Source of the DNA: Callorhinus ursinus
Lineage: Eukaryota; Chordata; Mammalia; Carnivora; Otariidae
DNA: 64,000 nucleotides
Reading direction: 5' to 3'
Assembly (NCBI RefSeq): GCF_003265705.1
Contig: NW_020312817.1
Location: 48,601,825-48,665,824, forward strand
This document shows positions 45,531-56,560 of the stretch, piece by piece. The notes under the pieces were generated by a model, which searched no databases, was not told the origin of the DNA, and was given only the letters and a program-made list of their open reading frames with translations. The number at the start of each line of letters is the position of its first letter. Position 1 is the first letter of the stretch. Both the position numbers and the translations under genes were made by a program.

Positions 45531-47139
45531 ATGCGCTATACACACTGGGAGAATCTCTATGTTATTTTTCTTTTTCAGATTTTTAATATTTCTCCCCATG
45601 TTCCAGACAGCTTCCATGTGGATGTTTGGAGATCACTAAAGAAGCTCCTGATAGGTGTTTACGATCTTTAGCTTTTGTTAGGAGGAGTAGAGAAAGTTTT
45701 TCACAGTGCCCAGTGTGAGTCATCATGTGTGCTTAAATCCAGATCGTATCAGATTCACGTATAATACATCATCTACTGAGTTTGTCTTTGAAATATTCTC
45801 TGAGAGAGCACAGTGTGCTGGGGCTCCACATCACGTGTCTCTTGTCCATTTCAAAGCTGGTGCCCCTCCCCATCCCCACACTGTGCTGGGAAAGGAGATC
45901 GGGGTGAAGGTGAATCTGCAGGAGACAGAGTTGCTTGGATCTTATAGGAATTGGAAGACTATTATAAGGTGGTTTGCTGGGGTGACAACCCTACACTTAG
46001 AATGACCCTAGATGATTTGGCTACTGCCGTTGAAGTTCTTAATAATGGACAAGATGGACATTTCCTTATAAACACTTTATTACCAGGCTCAAAGGACACA
46101 GGCCCAACAGGCCCTGAGAAGATACATTTATCTAGAGCCAAAGACAATCTCTGTGTTTTAATACATAGGATTCTTTTGTTGTTCAGACCAGAGGTAGACG
46201 CCACAGAGGGTTAAGAGCTTGACTTAAACAAGAAATTCAGCTCCTAGTTCACAGTGCTGACATCCCGGAGGCTCAAGGCTAGAATGAGGGTTCGGCTGCT
46301 GACTTCATGAATGTGCCTTGGTTGAAATGGCATCTTTGCTCTTCCTGGATACATCTCAGAGAAACGCACTTACCTCCACAGAGGGCCTTTATGGATGGGG
46401 CTTTCAGAGAGACACTGTCCAGAATCAGAAAGGCTACACAGGAAATGGCCTTGGCATATTTCTTTCTCTACATGAAACAGCAACTCAGCTGAATTATTTG
46501 CTTGATCTTGACCTCTGGATTTCAAGAAAAGTGAACAGTACGTCTTTCAAGAGTCACATTTCAACCTTGAAGGTTCCCTTGGTACTAGAGGACACGGTGT
46601 GAGTGATCCAGGGAAGGATCATTCCAGCCTAACCCCCTCCACATCCTGCCCCACCCAGCTCTCTCCCCTTTGGCTGGGTACGGGTGTGATGGACAGACAG
46701 GGCCCTCTCCCTAGAGACAGAGGGGAAAAAGCTCCCGGAGTCTTGCCCATCTTTCTTCAATAGACAAGGAGTAGAGGATGTCCTTCAGGATATGGCCAGG
46801 ATAGCATAGAGTTCAGTGCAGACATGGACTCGATGATATAATCCTACATATGGCTTTCTTCCAGTTGCACAGAATCTGAATTTACTGATATGGGAAGGGG
46901 CCATGTACATGTTGCACACTGATTCCAAGAATGACGGTTTGTATACATGCTCCAAAATATCCACAGAGCTACCAGTGCTACTGTCACCCATCCAACCTCC
47001 TGGGCTGTGGGAGTACCTGAAGAGTCTGAGAGGCAGGATCTGGCATGTTCAGAAAGTAACAGCTTTGATGCCTTCGGTTCTTTCATTTGTATTTGATTTA
47101 TTAGCAAAATCTTTTTTTTTTCATTCGCCCAATCATTTG
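45531..47139. other. Unassigned, largely repeat-free sequence
   Basis: No known repeat recognised in about 1.6 kb. Several frames of 80-100 codons occur on the + strand between 45706 and 46602, including one that ends beside a GTGAGTG donor-like sequence. None has a recognisable domain or a matching acceptor I trust. It may be intronic sequence under constraint or simply unremarkable. Confidence 0.4.
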
Positions 47140-48150
47140 CTCATTCAACAAACTGAACAACTACTATGTGGCTGGCTCCAGGCTACATGATAGTAATGTG
47201 GTGAATCCAACAAGTCTTAGTGGCCGCCTTCTCAGAGCTCACAATTGTTAGGGGACAGACATTAAAGAGATGAAGACACAAAAAATGTTATGATTACAGA
47301 CTTTGGTAAGTGCTGTGCTAGGAAAGAACAGGGTGCTCCAAGAGGGAGAGAGAGAGAAGTCAGTTTAGCGTGGGGGTGTCTAGTGAGGAAGACAGATATG
47401 AAGACCCATAGTGTATACAACGTGCCATTTATTGGTGGGATATCATTTCCAATATGCTTAACCTCACTGTTAAGCATAATTCTTAAGGAGTGCCTTTGGA
47501 TAGGGCTGAGGGGGCAGTGCTGGAAGGTTCATAAAGGAAGGAATATCAAAGAATAGGTCGAAATCTTTTATATGGAAAGGGAATAAAGGTGTTCTGGGGG
47601 AAGGGGACCTGGTGTGTTTGGAGGATGCTCATTCAGTGAGGATGGAGATTAGGTTGCAGGGGGGAATAGGGGGAAGTGAGCGAGGAAAATAGGGAAGGGC
47701 CAACTCACACAACATAGATTTTCTCTTGGAGGCAATTCACTGGAGGGGAGTGGTGAGTTACCGAGGAGAGTGTTCTAGAACAAGTTACCAAGGGTCCAGC
47801 AAAGTTTTTCTGTAAAAGACCAGAGAATAAATATTGTAAGCTTTGCAGGTCATATAGTCTGTGCTGCAGCTACTCAGCTCTGCCGGTAGAGTGAGCGCAA
47901 AACAGCCATAGACGGGACATAAACGAGTGAACATGGCTCCGTTCCAATAAAACTTTATACACAGAAACAGGCAGTGGGCTGCATTTGCCTGTGAGCTGTA
48001 GTTTACCAATCCCTGCTCTGGAATGATCATTCTGGTGGCTCACTGGAGGTTGGACTGGAGGATGGGGAGAGAATAGAGGTAAGGAGGCCAGTTAGGAACC
48101 ATTGCTTTAATTCAACTAGATGAAAGATCCTGGGGAGAAATGGTTTGTGA
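47140..48150 (-). mobile_element. L2 LINE, antisense, split by hAT element
   Basis: 'ctactatgtggctggctcca', 'ttctcagagctcacaattgt', 'taagtgctgtgctaggaaag' at the left. After the hAT insertion come 'tggaatgatcattctggtgg' and 'aggccagttaggaaccattg' at the right. The middle is weakly matched. Confidence 0.6.
47790..48015 (-). mobile_element. hAT-type miniature DNA transposon
   Basis: 'agggtccagcaaagtttttc', 'ataaatattgtaagctttgc', 'gttccaataaaactttatac', 'ctgtagtttaccaatccctg': a non-autonomous hAT element, same family as 61773-61994 but in opposite orientation. Confidence 0.75.
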
Positions 48151-48327
48151 CATGCTTCCGGGTAAAAGTGACAGGACTACATGACCCATTTGATGGGAAC
48201 ATGTCTCGTTGTTTCTTTAATGCTCAGTGGACTAGTTCTTCCAGTGAAGGAAAAAAAAAAAACCTCATTCTGTGTGTGTGACTCAGAACCATGCACATGT
48301 CCTGGGAGGTCACTTGATCGTCACAAG

Positions 48328-48515
48328 ACACCATGCTGGGTGCATTACATAGATGACCTCATTGTTAAGCATAATTCTTAAGAATATTAAGCTGTATTTC
48401 CTATTTTCCAAACCGAAGCTTAGAAATCCCAAGTCGTTTGCCCAGAGCTGGTACATGGTGGAGCTGAGATTGAACCCAGGTCTAGTGTCAAAGCCTGTGC
48501 CCTTCCTAAATGTAG
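48328..48515 (-). mobile_element. MIR, antisense
   Basis: 'accatgctgggtgcattaca', 'tagatgacctcattgttaag', 'ctgagattgaacccaggtct'. It shares a 27-bp near-identical segment with 47461-47487. Confidence 0.65.
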
Positions 48516-49381
48516 TCTTCTCCCCTCCTTGTGGGGTGTGGCATGAAGCCCTACTCCCTAAGTCTCCCAGCTCCCTCCTCTCCCTTCTTTCTGTCCCTGT
48601 GAAGACCCATTCCGCCCTTTAAGGTTCTCAGCCTCTGGCGCAGCAAGGACTGGATGTGTGTTTTAGCTGCAGAAACTGTTAGGTGTGAGCCTATTCTGTG
48701 TTTGACAAAGGACGTGCAGCAAAACTCAAACCCAGACGTCCGGTTCTAGCCTGATGATTTGTGCATGTTACTGTATGGAGGAGACGGTGTGGCATTGAGT
48801 TATGGATGAAGAAATCCCTGAATTTAAGTGCCTAGATTAGAATGTTGTCTGATTCACTGGCTGATATACATACCCAGGAGACGTTTGTCACATTGAGGTA
48901 ATAGTATCAGATAAGGGAAAACTTGTAGGTTTAAACCCGAGAGGTCAATGTTAGCCTCTGCAAGGACAAACCTGACAAGGTGTGGTCAAGGAAATCAATT
49001 CAGTTACCAGCTCCATCGGGTTGTCTAGAAACCCCACTGATTATTAATTTAGTATCTGTCCAGATTCAGCTATGTCTCTGCCTTGCATTTTTTTGAACAA
49101 GACTTCGGAGACAGAGAGAAATCGAAGAACAATTGAATTATGTTGTGGATACAGCAGTCCTTTTAGTGAGACCTAGTGACCAGAATTGGGTCACATGGTA
49201 AGTGGAATGGCAAGAGACCACCATGATTGACGTGGATCAATCGCATGACCCAGGCCTTGAGCCCCGGTGGATGGACACAAACAAAAGTGGGGCTCCTGCA
49301 GCAAGGAGGAGAGGCAGATGCCTTTTGGGGAGATAAACACGGGTGTCTGCCGCAAGTGTTGATCTGTTTTGACTACCAGCC
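48516..49381. other. Unassigned non-coding sequence
   Basis: No recognised exon or repeat. Confidence 0.4.
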
Positions 49382-49814
49382 TGTATTACTTTGCTAGGGC
49401 TGCCATAACCAAGTACCACAAACTGAATGGCTTACTTAGAACAACAGAAATGTATTGTCTCACAGTTCTGGAGGCCAGAAAAGGTATCAGCAGGGACATG
49501 CTCCTTCTGAAACCACCAGGGAAGCATTTGTTCCAGGTTTCTCCCGGGCTTCCGGTAGCCGGGTAACTTCCGGTAGCATTTTTGTCTTCTACCTGTGTCT
49601 TCACATTGTCTTCCCTCTGTGTGTGTCTGTGTCCAAATTTCCCCTTCTTATGAGGACACCAGTCATATCGGATGAGGGCCCGCCCTAAGGGCTTCATCTT
49701 AATCTCGTTAAACCTGCAAAGACCCTATTTCCAAGGTCAAATTCTGAGGTACTGAGGTTAAGACTTCACCATATTTTTTTTTTTTTTTTGATGGACACAA
49801 TTCAACCCATAACA
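49382..49814 (-). mobile_element. MaLR (MLT1/MST-like) solo LTR
   Basis: 'tgtattactttgctagggct', 'ctcacagttctggaggccag', 'gaggacaccagtcatatcgg', 'tgcaaagaccctatttccaa', 'acaattcaacccataaca'. Same family as 975-1428 and 5040-5496. A poly-T run lies near its end. Confidence 0.85.
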
Positions 49815-50090
49815 CAGCCCAGGAGTTCAGGACTGCTTCCCGAGGCCAAGGTGACCGATCCCACTCCAGGGTGTCTTCACCTGTGGTCATCTTTCTGTCC
49901 ACTTCCTCTACGTGCTGCTGGGGACATATGGATTCTGTCTCTAATTACGCCTCATTTATCACATTTCAGATGGTTTCCCGTCCTGACTTCTCAGCCTCTG
50001 CACTTGGTAGGGTTCTCTAAGCCATACTCAACTGCATTTGTCCTCCTAGGCTCTGCTTTCCCGACATTGCCCTTTGCTCATTCGTTTACT

Positions 50091-50124
50091 AGTTCATATG
50101 ACATACAAGTTCATATGACATACA
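50091..50124. repeat. 17-bp tandem duplication
   Basis: AGTTCATATGACATACA occurs twice without spacer (50091-50107 and 50108-50124). Perfect match, so recent. Confidence 0.95.
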
Positions 50125-50290
50125 TGTTGAGCTCCTGTTGTATTCCAGGCACTACACTAGGCTCCAAGGATGTAAAGATGAAAAAGGTGACAAAGACAGT
50201 TTCTCTCTCAGGGAGTTCTCGTGGGAGGCCACACAAGCAAATGGAGTAAAACAATTGCAAAGGGAAGTGTGCATGCAAATTCTGAATACT
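50125..50290 (-). mobile_element. L2 3' fragment, antisense
   Basis: 'gagctcctgttgtattccag', 'gcactacactaggctccaag', 'caaagacagtttctctctca' fit antisense L2. Confidence 0.55.
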
Positions 50291-50299
50291 GTGCTGTCC

Positions 50300-50870
50300 C
50301 CAGCATAACATCTTCTTTGGCTCCCTAGTGCTGACAGGAGAGAGTTCAAGCTCCCTAACAGAGCACGCCAGGCCCCTTCAATAGTATCATCTCTTGCTGT
50401 TCCTTTCCTTTCACTTTGTGCTTCATTCCTTTTGATCCTCCTGCTGTTCGCCAACTATATAGATTTCCATCTCAAATCTCATCTGTCTACATGAATGCTG
50501 TCTCTGTTGGAATGTGCTCCCCCTTCCCCATCCTCAGCTATTATTCCTCAGAGCCCCAGGTACAAACTTGGGGCTCAAAAAGATGATTTGAATTAATCAA
50601 TGTAGCAGAAATGGCATGTCCCTCACAGCTATTACCCACTTGATTAAGTCTTGTTTCTTCTTTGAGACTCACGTCTGGGGCTGCCTCTTCTCTGTGCCCC
50701 CCATCCTTTCTTTGCTCCCTGTGCTCCCCTTTGGGAACAATATTCCTCTCCACCAGAGAGACACTGATTGGGCCTTGTTTATCTCTGTAACCCCAGCCTC
50801 TAGTAGTATGCTTGTGTTACTAGGTGCTTAATCAATGAATGAGTGAGTGAATCAATCAATGAATGATTCC
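50300..50870 (+). mobile_element. L2 LINE 3' end, interrupted by an 82-bp insertion
   Basis: 'aacatcttctttggctccct', 'gttggaatgtgctccccctt', 'gtttatctctgtaaccccag', 'taggtgcttaatcaatgaat' follow the L2 3' order. Without 50544-50625 and one copy of the 9-bp repeat, the L2 pattern around 'ctattaccca' reads continuously. Confidence 0.75.
50544..50626 (-). repeat. Inverted copy of 51227-51311, inserted in L2 with 9-bp target duplication
   Basis: This segment is the reverse complement of 51227-51311 with three substitutions and a 2-bp length difference. It is bounded by CAGCTATTA on both sides (50535-50543 and 50626-50634). It has no poly-A tail, no terminal inverted repeats and no resemblance to any SINE. 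It contains an 8-bp stem, GAGCCCCA (50551-50558) with TGGGGCTC (50569-50576). The flanking L2 reads through if it is removed, so this arm is the insertion. Confidence 0.9.
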
Positions 50871-51226
50871 TAGTCTGTGCTTTGCTTCTGCTCACTTCCA
50901 GCTGCACTTTTCCTTTGGACTCCGACCTCCCCCCCCCAAGTCATATGTCTGACCACCTCTTACCACAAGTCCAGAGACCTCACTGCTCCTGACGTTTATT
51001 CCGTTATGCTGACACCTCAGCTCTGCTGGCCCTGATGGTCCGTGGCCACAGGGGGCTACCCATCCGCTGTCATCTCTCCGGTCTGCCCTGCTTCCTACAG
51101 AAAAAAAAAAAAAAAGGCCCGTTTCCTTGCCCGTGGGAAGATTGTTCTTCTAGGACAAGCAAAACTGCCTCCACGGCCTTTTCTGTGTCTCCATTTCCAA
51201 AACGTCTCTCTCTCCCAATATTAGGA

Positions 51227-51311
51227 GTGAGGGACATGCCATTTCTGCTACAATGATTATTTCAACAATCATCTTCTTGAGCCCCAAGTTTGTACCTGGG
51301 GCTCTGAGGAA
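51227..51311 (+). repeat. Presumed source arm of the inverted duplication
   Basis: It begins GTGAGGGACATGCCATTTC and ends GGGGCTCTGAGGAA. No direct repeat flanks it and it is not inside a recognised repeat. With the arm at 50544 it forms an inverted repeat of about 83 bp around a 600-bp spacer. Confidence 0.85.
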
Positions 51312-52191
51312 GCACACCAACTCTTATCTAGTTTCTGCCCTTCTAATGATGAAGATCTATTTCTTTAACCCCTTCCTGCTGAATATATTGGGTTTCTCCT
51401 ATGTATGGACTAACACGGTGATTTAAAAGTTTTTTTTTAGCATTAAAACTCTTGAAATGAAATCTTACATGGTATATCAATGAGTGAAACAAAAAACCCC
51501 AATATTTTGTTGTATACGTAATTTTATGTGATAATTCTAGCTTATAATGTACAGTTAATTAATGAAAACAGTGAGACTGTTATGATAAACGAACATGAAA
51601 ATTTGAAATGGAAGGTTTGGAATGACAGTTGAAGCCTCAAAGCATCCTCACTATTAATGCATCCCTGTATTTTGTATTAGCTGTATGGCCTTGAGAAAAT
51701 TGTGACTGCCAGCCATTGGAAGTAATAACACTTTTAAACAGGATACCTTGCAGATTCAGGTTATTCTGATTAAGATGACCCAGAAACTTGAAAGAGGAAT
51801 GTAGGAAAAACTGGTTTTAATGTTGACTCACAAACACTATGTGACAACTGTTTGCATTCCTTAATAATAAAGGATCTAATTGAAAGGAATAGATAAACAG
51901 GTTCTTCAACCAATTTATATCTTTGTTTGACAGAAAATACTTCCCCAAAACATAATGTATCATTATGAAATATTATGTTATTAAAATTATTTTCAGAAGC
52001 TTCAGTGCCTGTTTCTCTCTACTATCACTTAAAGCCTTTAACACAGCAAGAAGAAAAAAAAGAAAAAGAAAAAGAGAAAGATTATTTTGCCATTAATTTG
52101 CCAGTTATCACTTTCACTTTGTTAGCTATAGGAGGAATGGTAACAGCGTGGCCCTGCATTGCTGAGCTGGAATTTTATTTTATTTTTATTT
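51312..52191. other. Unassigned AT-rich sequence, possibly constrained
   Basis: Repeat-free to my eye. 51420-52000 is AT-rich without simple repeats. A purine-rich tract (52050-52083) follows. No exon seen. Confidence 0.4.
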
Positions 52192-52378
52192 TTAAGATTT
52201 TATTTACTTGAGATAGAGCAAGAGAGAGAGAGCACGAGCAGAGTGGAGGGGCAGAGGGAGAGGGAGAAGCAGACACCCCGCTGAGCAGGGAGCCCGATGC
52301 GGGGCTCCATCCCAGGACCCTGGGATCACGACCCGAGCCGAAGGCAGATGCTCAACGACTGAGCCACCCAGGCGCCCC
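52192..52378 (-). mobile_element. Can-SINE (left arm of inverted pair)
   Basis: Minus-strand copy from 'tttaagattttatttacttg' to 'gagccacccaggcgcccc'. I found no convincing target duplication. It lies 21 bp from an oppositely oriented SINE. Confidence 0.92.
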
Positions 52379-52399
52379 TGGGTTAAAAAACATTTTTAA

Positions 52400-52610
52400 G
52401 GGGCACCTGGATGGCTCAGTTTTTAAGCGTCTGCCTTTGGCTCAGGTCATGATCTCAGGGTCCTGGGATCGAGTCCTGCATCGGGCTCCCTGCTCCGCGG
52501 GAAGCCTGCTTCTCCCTCTCCCACTCCCCCTGCTTGTGTTCCCTCTCCCACTGTGTCTCTCTGTGTCAAATAAATAAATAAAATCTTTAAAAAAATAAAA
52601 AAATAAAAAA
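52400..52610 (+). mobile_element. Can-SINE (right arm of inverted pair)
   Basis: Plus-strand copy, 'ggggcacctggatggctcag' to 'aaataaataaaatctttaaa'. Imperfect flanking repeats (AAAAAACATTTTTAA-like) may be its target duplication. Confidence 0.93.
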
Positions 52611-53764
52611 CCATTTAAAAAATGTAATTGGACTCAAACATTTGTGGACCCTTTGAAACACATGGGTTGAGCTCTAGTGTATTGGAGTGAGGCGGGAGAC
52701 CGCTGGGGTTTCAGGGAGGCTGCGGAGCTGGCTGGAGCAGGCCTCCTTGTTGGAGTCAGATAGGTGTCTGCCCAGCTCAGGAATTTTCACCTTCCAGACG
52801 CTCAGCATTTGTCTGCATGGATTGAATTGGCACAGAGCAGGTCACGTGTGGCTGTGGGACTAGCTCCCCCTGGCGAAGAGCCATCAGGAAGGTCTTGTGG
52901 GTGGAAGCGGCCGGTGTCCTCAAGGATCGACACAGTTCCTGCCAAGGAAGGCTGGCATTCCCCCTACCTCGAATTTCTCTTTCCTGCAGCTCCCTGAGGG
53001 ACTACACTGGACTTCCAGGCTCCCTGCCGTCAGGGTGTTGGCTCCACCCTTCTGACTAATGCTCTGGTTTTAATAATTGTAGTGGACCGAGAAGTCAGCT
53101 TGGGGCCAGGAGGCCCACACAGACCAGAGTCAGATGACTAGCAATGCTTCTTGTGCCCATCCGCATGCTCCTCGGTGGGGCATTATTTCTGTGAGTCCCC
53201 ACATTTGCGGATGCCTCAGAGAGACTGGACTTGGGGGACCCCACCGGTGGTGGACTGAAGTCTCTGCTTGAGGAATATTGGTTAGGAATACAATGGCAAG
53301 TGGATCACCTTTCTTAATGGCCTTCATTAAGGAGCCACAATCTGCCAGCCTGTCTGGCCCCACTTGCCATTCTGAAGAGAGAGCCACACAGGATTTGGTC
53401 AGAATTACTCAAGCACATGCTTGTGTGGCTGACCCACAGGGCTGGAATTCTTTTCATGCCCAGTGTGGTACGCATGTTGTGATTCTGACCACTTCCTTCC
53501 AGTCCCCACGACCATTTCTTCTTTCTCCAGTGGACACTGGCAGGCTGGTTTCCTCCAGGATTCAGTCATGGGCCTCCTCCATTTGGTACGCTCAGTCAGG
53601 GCACACATCAGCTGAGGACTCCCACACACCTGCAGTTAGCGCTCCAGGACCACAGTGCGCCTCCAGCCTTCCTTTCCAATGGGATTCCCCCAGGCTTCTT
53701 TGCATTTCCTACATTTTGGCCAAACTCAATGCTCCTGGATCTTCCTCTGCCTCCTCCATGAAGG
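52611..53764. other. Unassigned non-coding sequence
   Basis: No repeat or exon recognised. A 166-codon + frame at 53278-53778 has no motif and runs into an antisense L2. Confidence 0.4.
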
Positions 53765-54450
53765 AGAATATGATGTAAGGCCCCTCTTTTCAAAGAGCTT
53801 ATAGCTTAGTGCAAAATATAAAAGGCAGACACTTTTGCTGTATGCTAAAGATTGGCATGCAGGGTTACAGGAGTCCAAAAGAGGGAGCAATTGTGTATGC
53901 CGGGGCGGATCAAAGAATGTTCTCACAGGAGGTGATGTGACGTCGATCTGCAAGGATGGGTAGGACTCAGAAATACAGTAAGTGGAGAAGTACATTCAGC
54001 AGAGTGAAACCCAGAGGTAGAACTGGTTGGGAAGTACACGAGGTAGGGAGTGATTCCATTTGCTTGCATGTTGGGCTGTGTTGGAAAGAATGTGACTCTG
54101 TAGGTGGTGATTTTAGGACAGAGGAGTGGCATTATTAGAACACTGTTTCCTAGTGCTCAGCCTGGCACCAGTTTATGATGTTGGGGTGGGGGGGTGGAGA
54201 AAAGGGAGGCTTTTCTGAGTCAGGCAAGTGGCAGAGGGCATGGAGAGTCAGAAGGGATAGGAGGTAGAATTTTCAGGACAAGGGAGAGGAAGGGCCCATG
54301 ATAACCCCCAAGTCTGACCCTTGACCCTGAGGCTCAGGGGATTAAGCGCACTGTAGAGAAAGAGGAAACGGGTGGGCGGAGGAATGGATTTAGGACATGC
54401 TGGGCTGGAGACATCTCTGGCAAATCCAAGTGGAGACTCCCATTTCCCCT
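53765..54450 (-). mobile_element. L2 LINE, antisense
   Basis: 'aaagagcttatagcttagtg', 'acaggaggtgatgtgacgtc', then RT-side features 'aacccccaagtctgaccctt' and 'ggacatgctgggctggagac', 'tccaagtggagactccc'. Same family and direction as 43660-45530. Confidence 0.6.
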
Positions 54451-54480
54451 CGTCCAACCTCAGCGTTCTGGACTCCCCTT

Positions 54481-55774
54481 TGAGGTCAGGCTCCCGGCTC
54501 CACTCCTCCTGGCAAGGACCAGCCCCGCTTTGGCACCCAGGCTTATCTGACCCGAGGCACTAAATACTGACCCCCTGATGGGCTGACCTAGGGCTGATGA
54601 GAACCTTGGTGTCCATTTCTAGCCCCTCACAGGACCAGCCTTTGCTTGTCTTCTCAAATGCCTGTCCTCTTTCTTATGTTCTTACCCACATCGGCCCTCC
54701 TGGGACAGAAACCCCTGCCCCCAGGCTGGTGCCAGGGCCCTGGTATCCATGGTCAGAACCCAGAGGCGGAAAGCCAGTCTCTAAAGATAACTTCTGGGTT
54801 TTCTTTGTCCCACCAGCCTACGGGGACACCTTGCAGCTTCCGGTCGGTGACCATTTTTAAGGCCCATAGGACTGGCTCTACTCTGCTGTCTGCAAGGCCC
54901 AGTCCTCAGGGCGTGTATTGTCCTTCTCTCCACTCCTAGGTGCTACTTCAAGTCCAACACCACACCTCACCAAGTGACTTCCAGGAAATGGGAGGTGTCC
55001 GGCAGGTGCAGAGCACACTCTGCACCTTGCACCCACCTGGGACCTTTGATGAAAGCATCTTGCACACTGCCTCCCACGGTTTGAAAATTCCTCCTGGATT
55101 CGCACCCCTCCCTATGTTCTACTGTGGTTATCCTCCCACAACCAGACACATGGCTTTCATGCTACAGGGAGGTCTCCGCGCTACAGGTGCTGATGCTTCC
55201 TGTCTTGGTGGGTTTTGCCGCTGGTTGCGCTCGGGTTCTGGCAGTGCCATCATCCAGTTTCATGGGAGCTTCCTCTGTGTGTATGGTTTGGGGCCTGCAG
55301 AAATAAACTGAGACTGGGGAGGGAGCTGGGAGCCTCCAGAGCCTCTGGGACTGATTTAGTCAAACATCTTCAATCACTTTCTTCTCATTCTGAAGACTTC
55401 ACATAATTAAAACCATTCCTGGCCAACACTAAATAAATTTTGCACATGCTGCTTGAATTACTGTGCAGTCTTACCCCACTGTGGCTTTCTTAGAGATTAA
55501 TATTTCACTGAAACTATTCCTCTGGGTAGGCTGAAGCCAACAGCTGTGGAAATTCAACATTTGCTTTATACAATGAAACTTTAGGACAGGGCTGCTTTTC
55601 ACATTTCTCAGCTATGAAGCTCATTTAGAGAAAAAAAAAAAAAGCATTCTTGGCAGAGTCCATGTGGCATGAGCCAGATATCCCAGCTTTTGTTGCTATA
55701 TATTTAGATAGAAAGCGATGAGAAAATGTGCCTTTAAATGCTTATCATTTAACATCGGTGCATAAAAGTTAGAA
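54481..55774. other. Unassigned sequence; candidate conserved block 55380-55640
   Basis: No repeat recognised. A 123-codon + frame (54940-55311) ends near an AATAAA but has no domain I recognise. 55380-55640 is AT-rich, complex sequence of enhancer-like character by eye only. Confidence 0.4.
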
Positions 55775-55845
55775 TTACCATTTATTGAGCACCTACTATG
55801 TGCCAGGCATTGACATGCTCCGTATTCTCACAAACACCCCAGGGT
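55775..55845 (-). mobile_element. MIR fragment, antisense
   Basis: 'accatttattgagcacctac' followed by 'tatgtgccaggcattgacat': the most conserved end of an antisense MIR/L2-type element. Confidence 0.6.
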
Positions 55846-56420
55846 GGTCCAGACCTGGGCCCATTTGCCTTCTGATCCCTGTTCTGCCCTGGATAGTAGG
55901 GGCTGACCTGGAGGCTGCCTTTCTCAGAGTCCAAGGTGCTCTGGCTTCCTGCTGGGTCTGGCCAGTGGAGGCACCAGTGTGAGGTCAGAGGGTAGAGGAA
56001 GGGAGGAGGCCAGAGTATTTCCTCCTTCTCTGTCTTCGTCAAGCATCTCTTCTAATAGTGCCCACATTTCTGTGGTTCCAGATTCTTCCTTGTGACCCTG
56101 GCTCCTGGGTAACATGCTTCCTCCTTTTGTCCCCTCAACCATCTGCTGCCCATTGTTGCCGATCCCTTGATTGCCTCATGGTCCCATCCTTACTCCAATT
56201 AATTTCTTCTTTTTAAAATTATGTCAATTTGAGAAATTCTTTAAACTCTTGACTTTGTCATCTATCACGTCAGGCTTCATCCCTCAGCTTCTCTGTCACT
56301 TTCCACCTGTACTTCCATCTTTATCATTGTAATCTATTCCCTGCATTCAATTCCTTCTGTTGCAAATACTTGAAACAGTTTCTGTTTCTCTGCTTAGATG
56401 CTGATTGACGGATTGAGGTA
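55846..56420. other. Unassigned non-coding sequence
   Basis: CT-rich in part (56170-56400). Nothing assignable. Confidence 0.4.
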
Positions 56421-56424
56421 GGAA

Positions 56425-56560
56425 CCAGCCTCATTTTAATGATGAGGAAACAGAGGGTCAGGGAGGTTCAGCTAACTTGTCCAGTCTTAAAGACAGGGGA
56501 CGATGGAGCTTGGGTTTAAATTCAGATCTGATCAGTCCTGAAGCTTGTGCCCTTTCTCCG
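56425..56560 (-). mobile_element. MIR, antisense
   Basis: 'cctcattttaatgatgagga', 'aacagagggtcagggaggtt', 'cttgggtttaaattcagatc' in MIR reverse-complement order. Confidence 0.65.

Noticed and set aside
45706..46602. Series of 60-99 codon + strand frames, one next to a GTGAGTG donor-like site
   Set aside because: No trustworthy acceptor and no recognised protein. Kept only as unassigned, repeat-free sequence.
49382..49814. Possible complete endogenous retrovirus
   Set aside because: Only solo MaLR/ERVL-type LTRs are visible here and at the other LTR sites. I found no gag, pol or env sequence beside any of them.
50544..50626. microRNA precursor reading of the short hairpin in the duplicated segment
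   Set aside because: The stem is only 8 bp with a 10-base loop, too short for a typical precursor. The long hairpin needs both arms 600 bp apart.
53278..53778. 166-codon plus-strand frame
   Set aside because: No recognisable domain or splice context; it ends at an antisense L2.
54940..55311. 123-codon plus-strand frame ending near AATAAA
   Set aside because: No family resemblance, and one AATAAA is common by chance. Not enough to call a gene.
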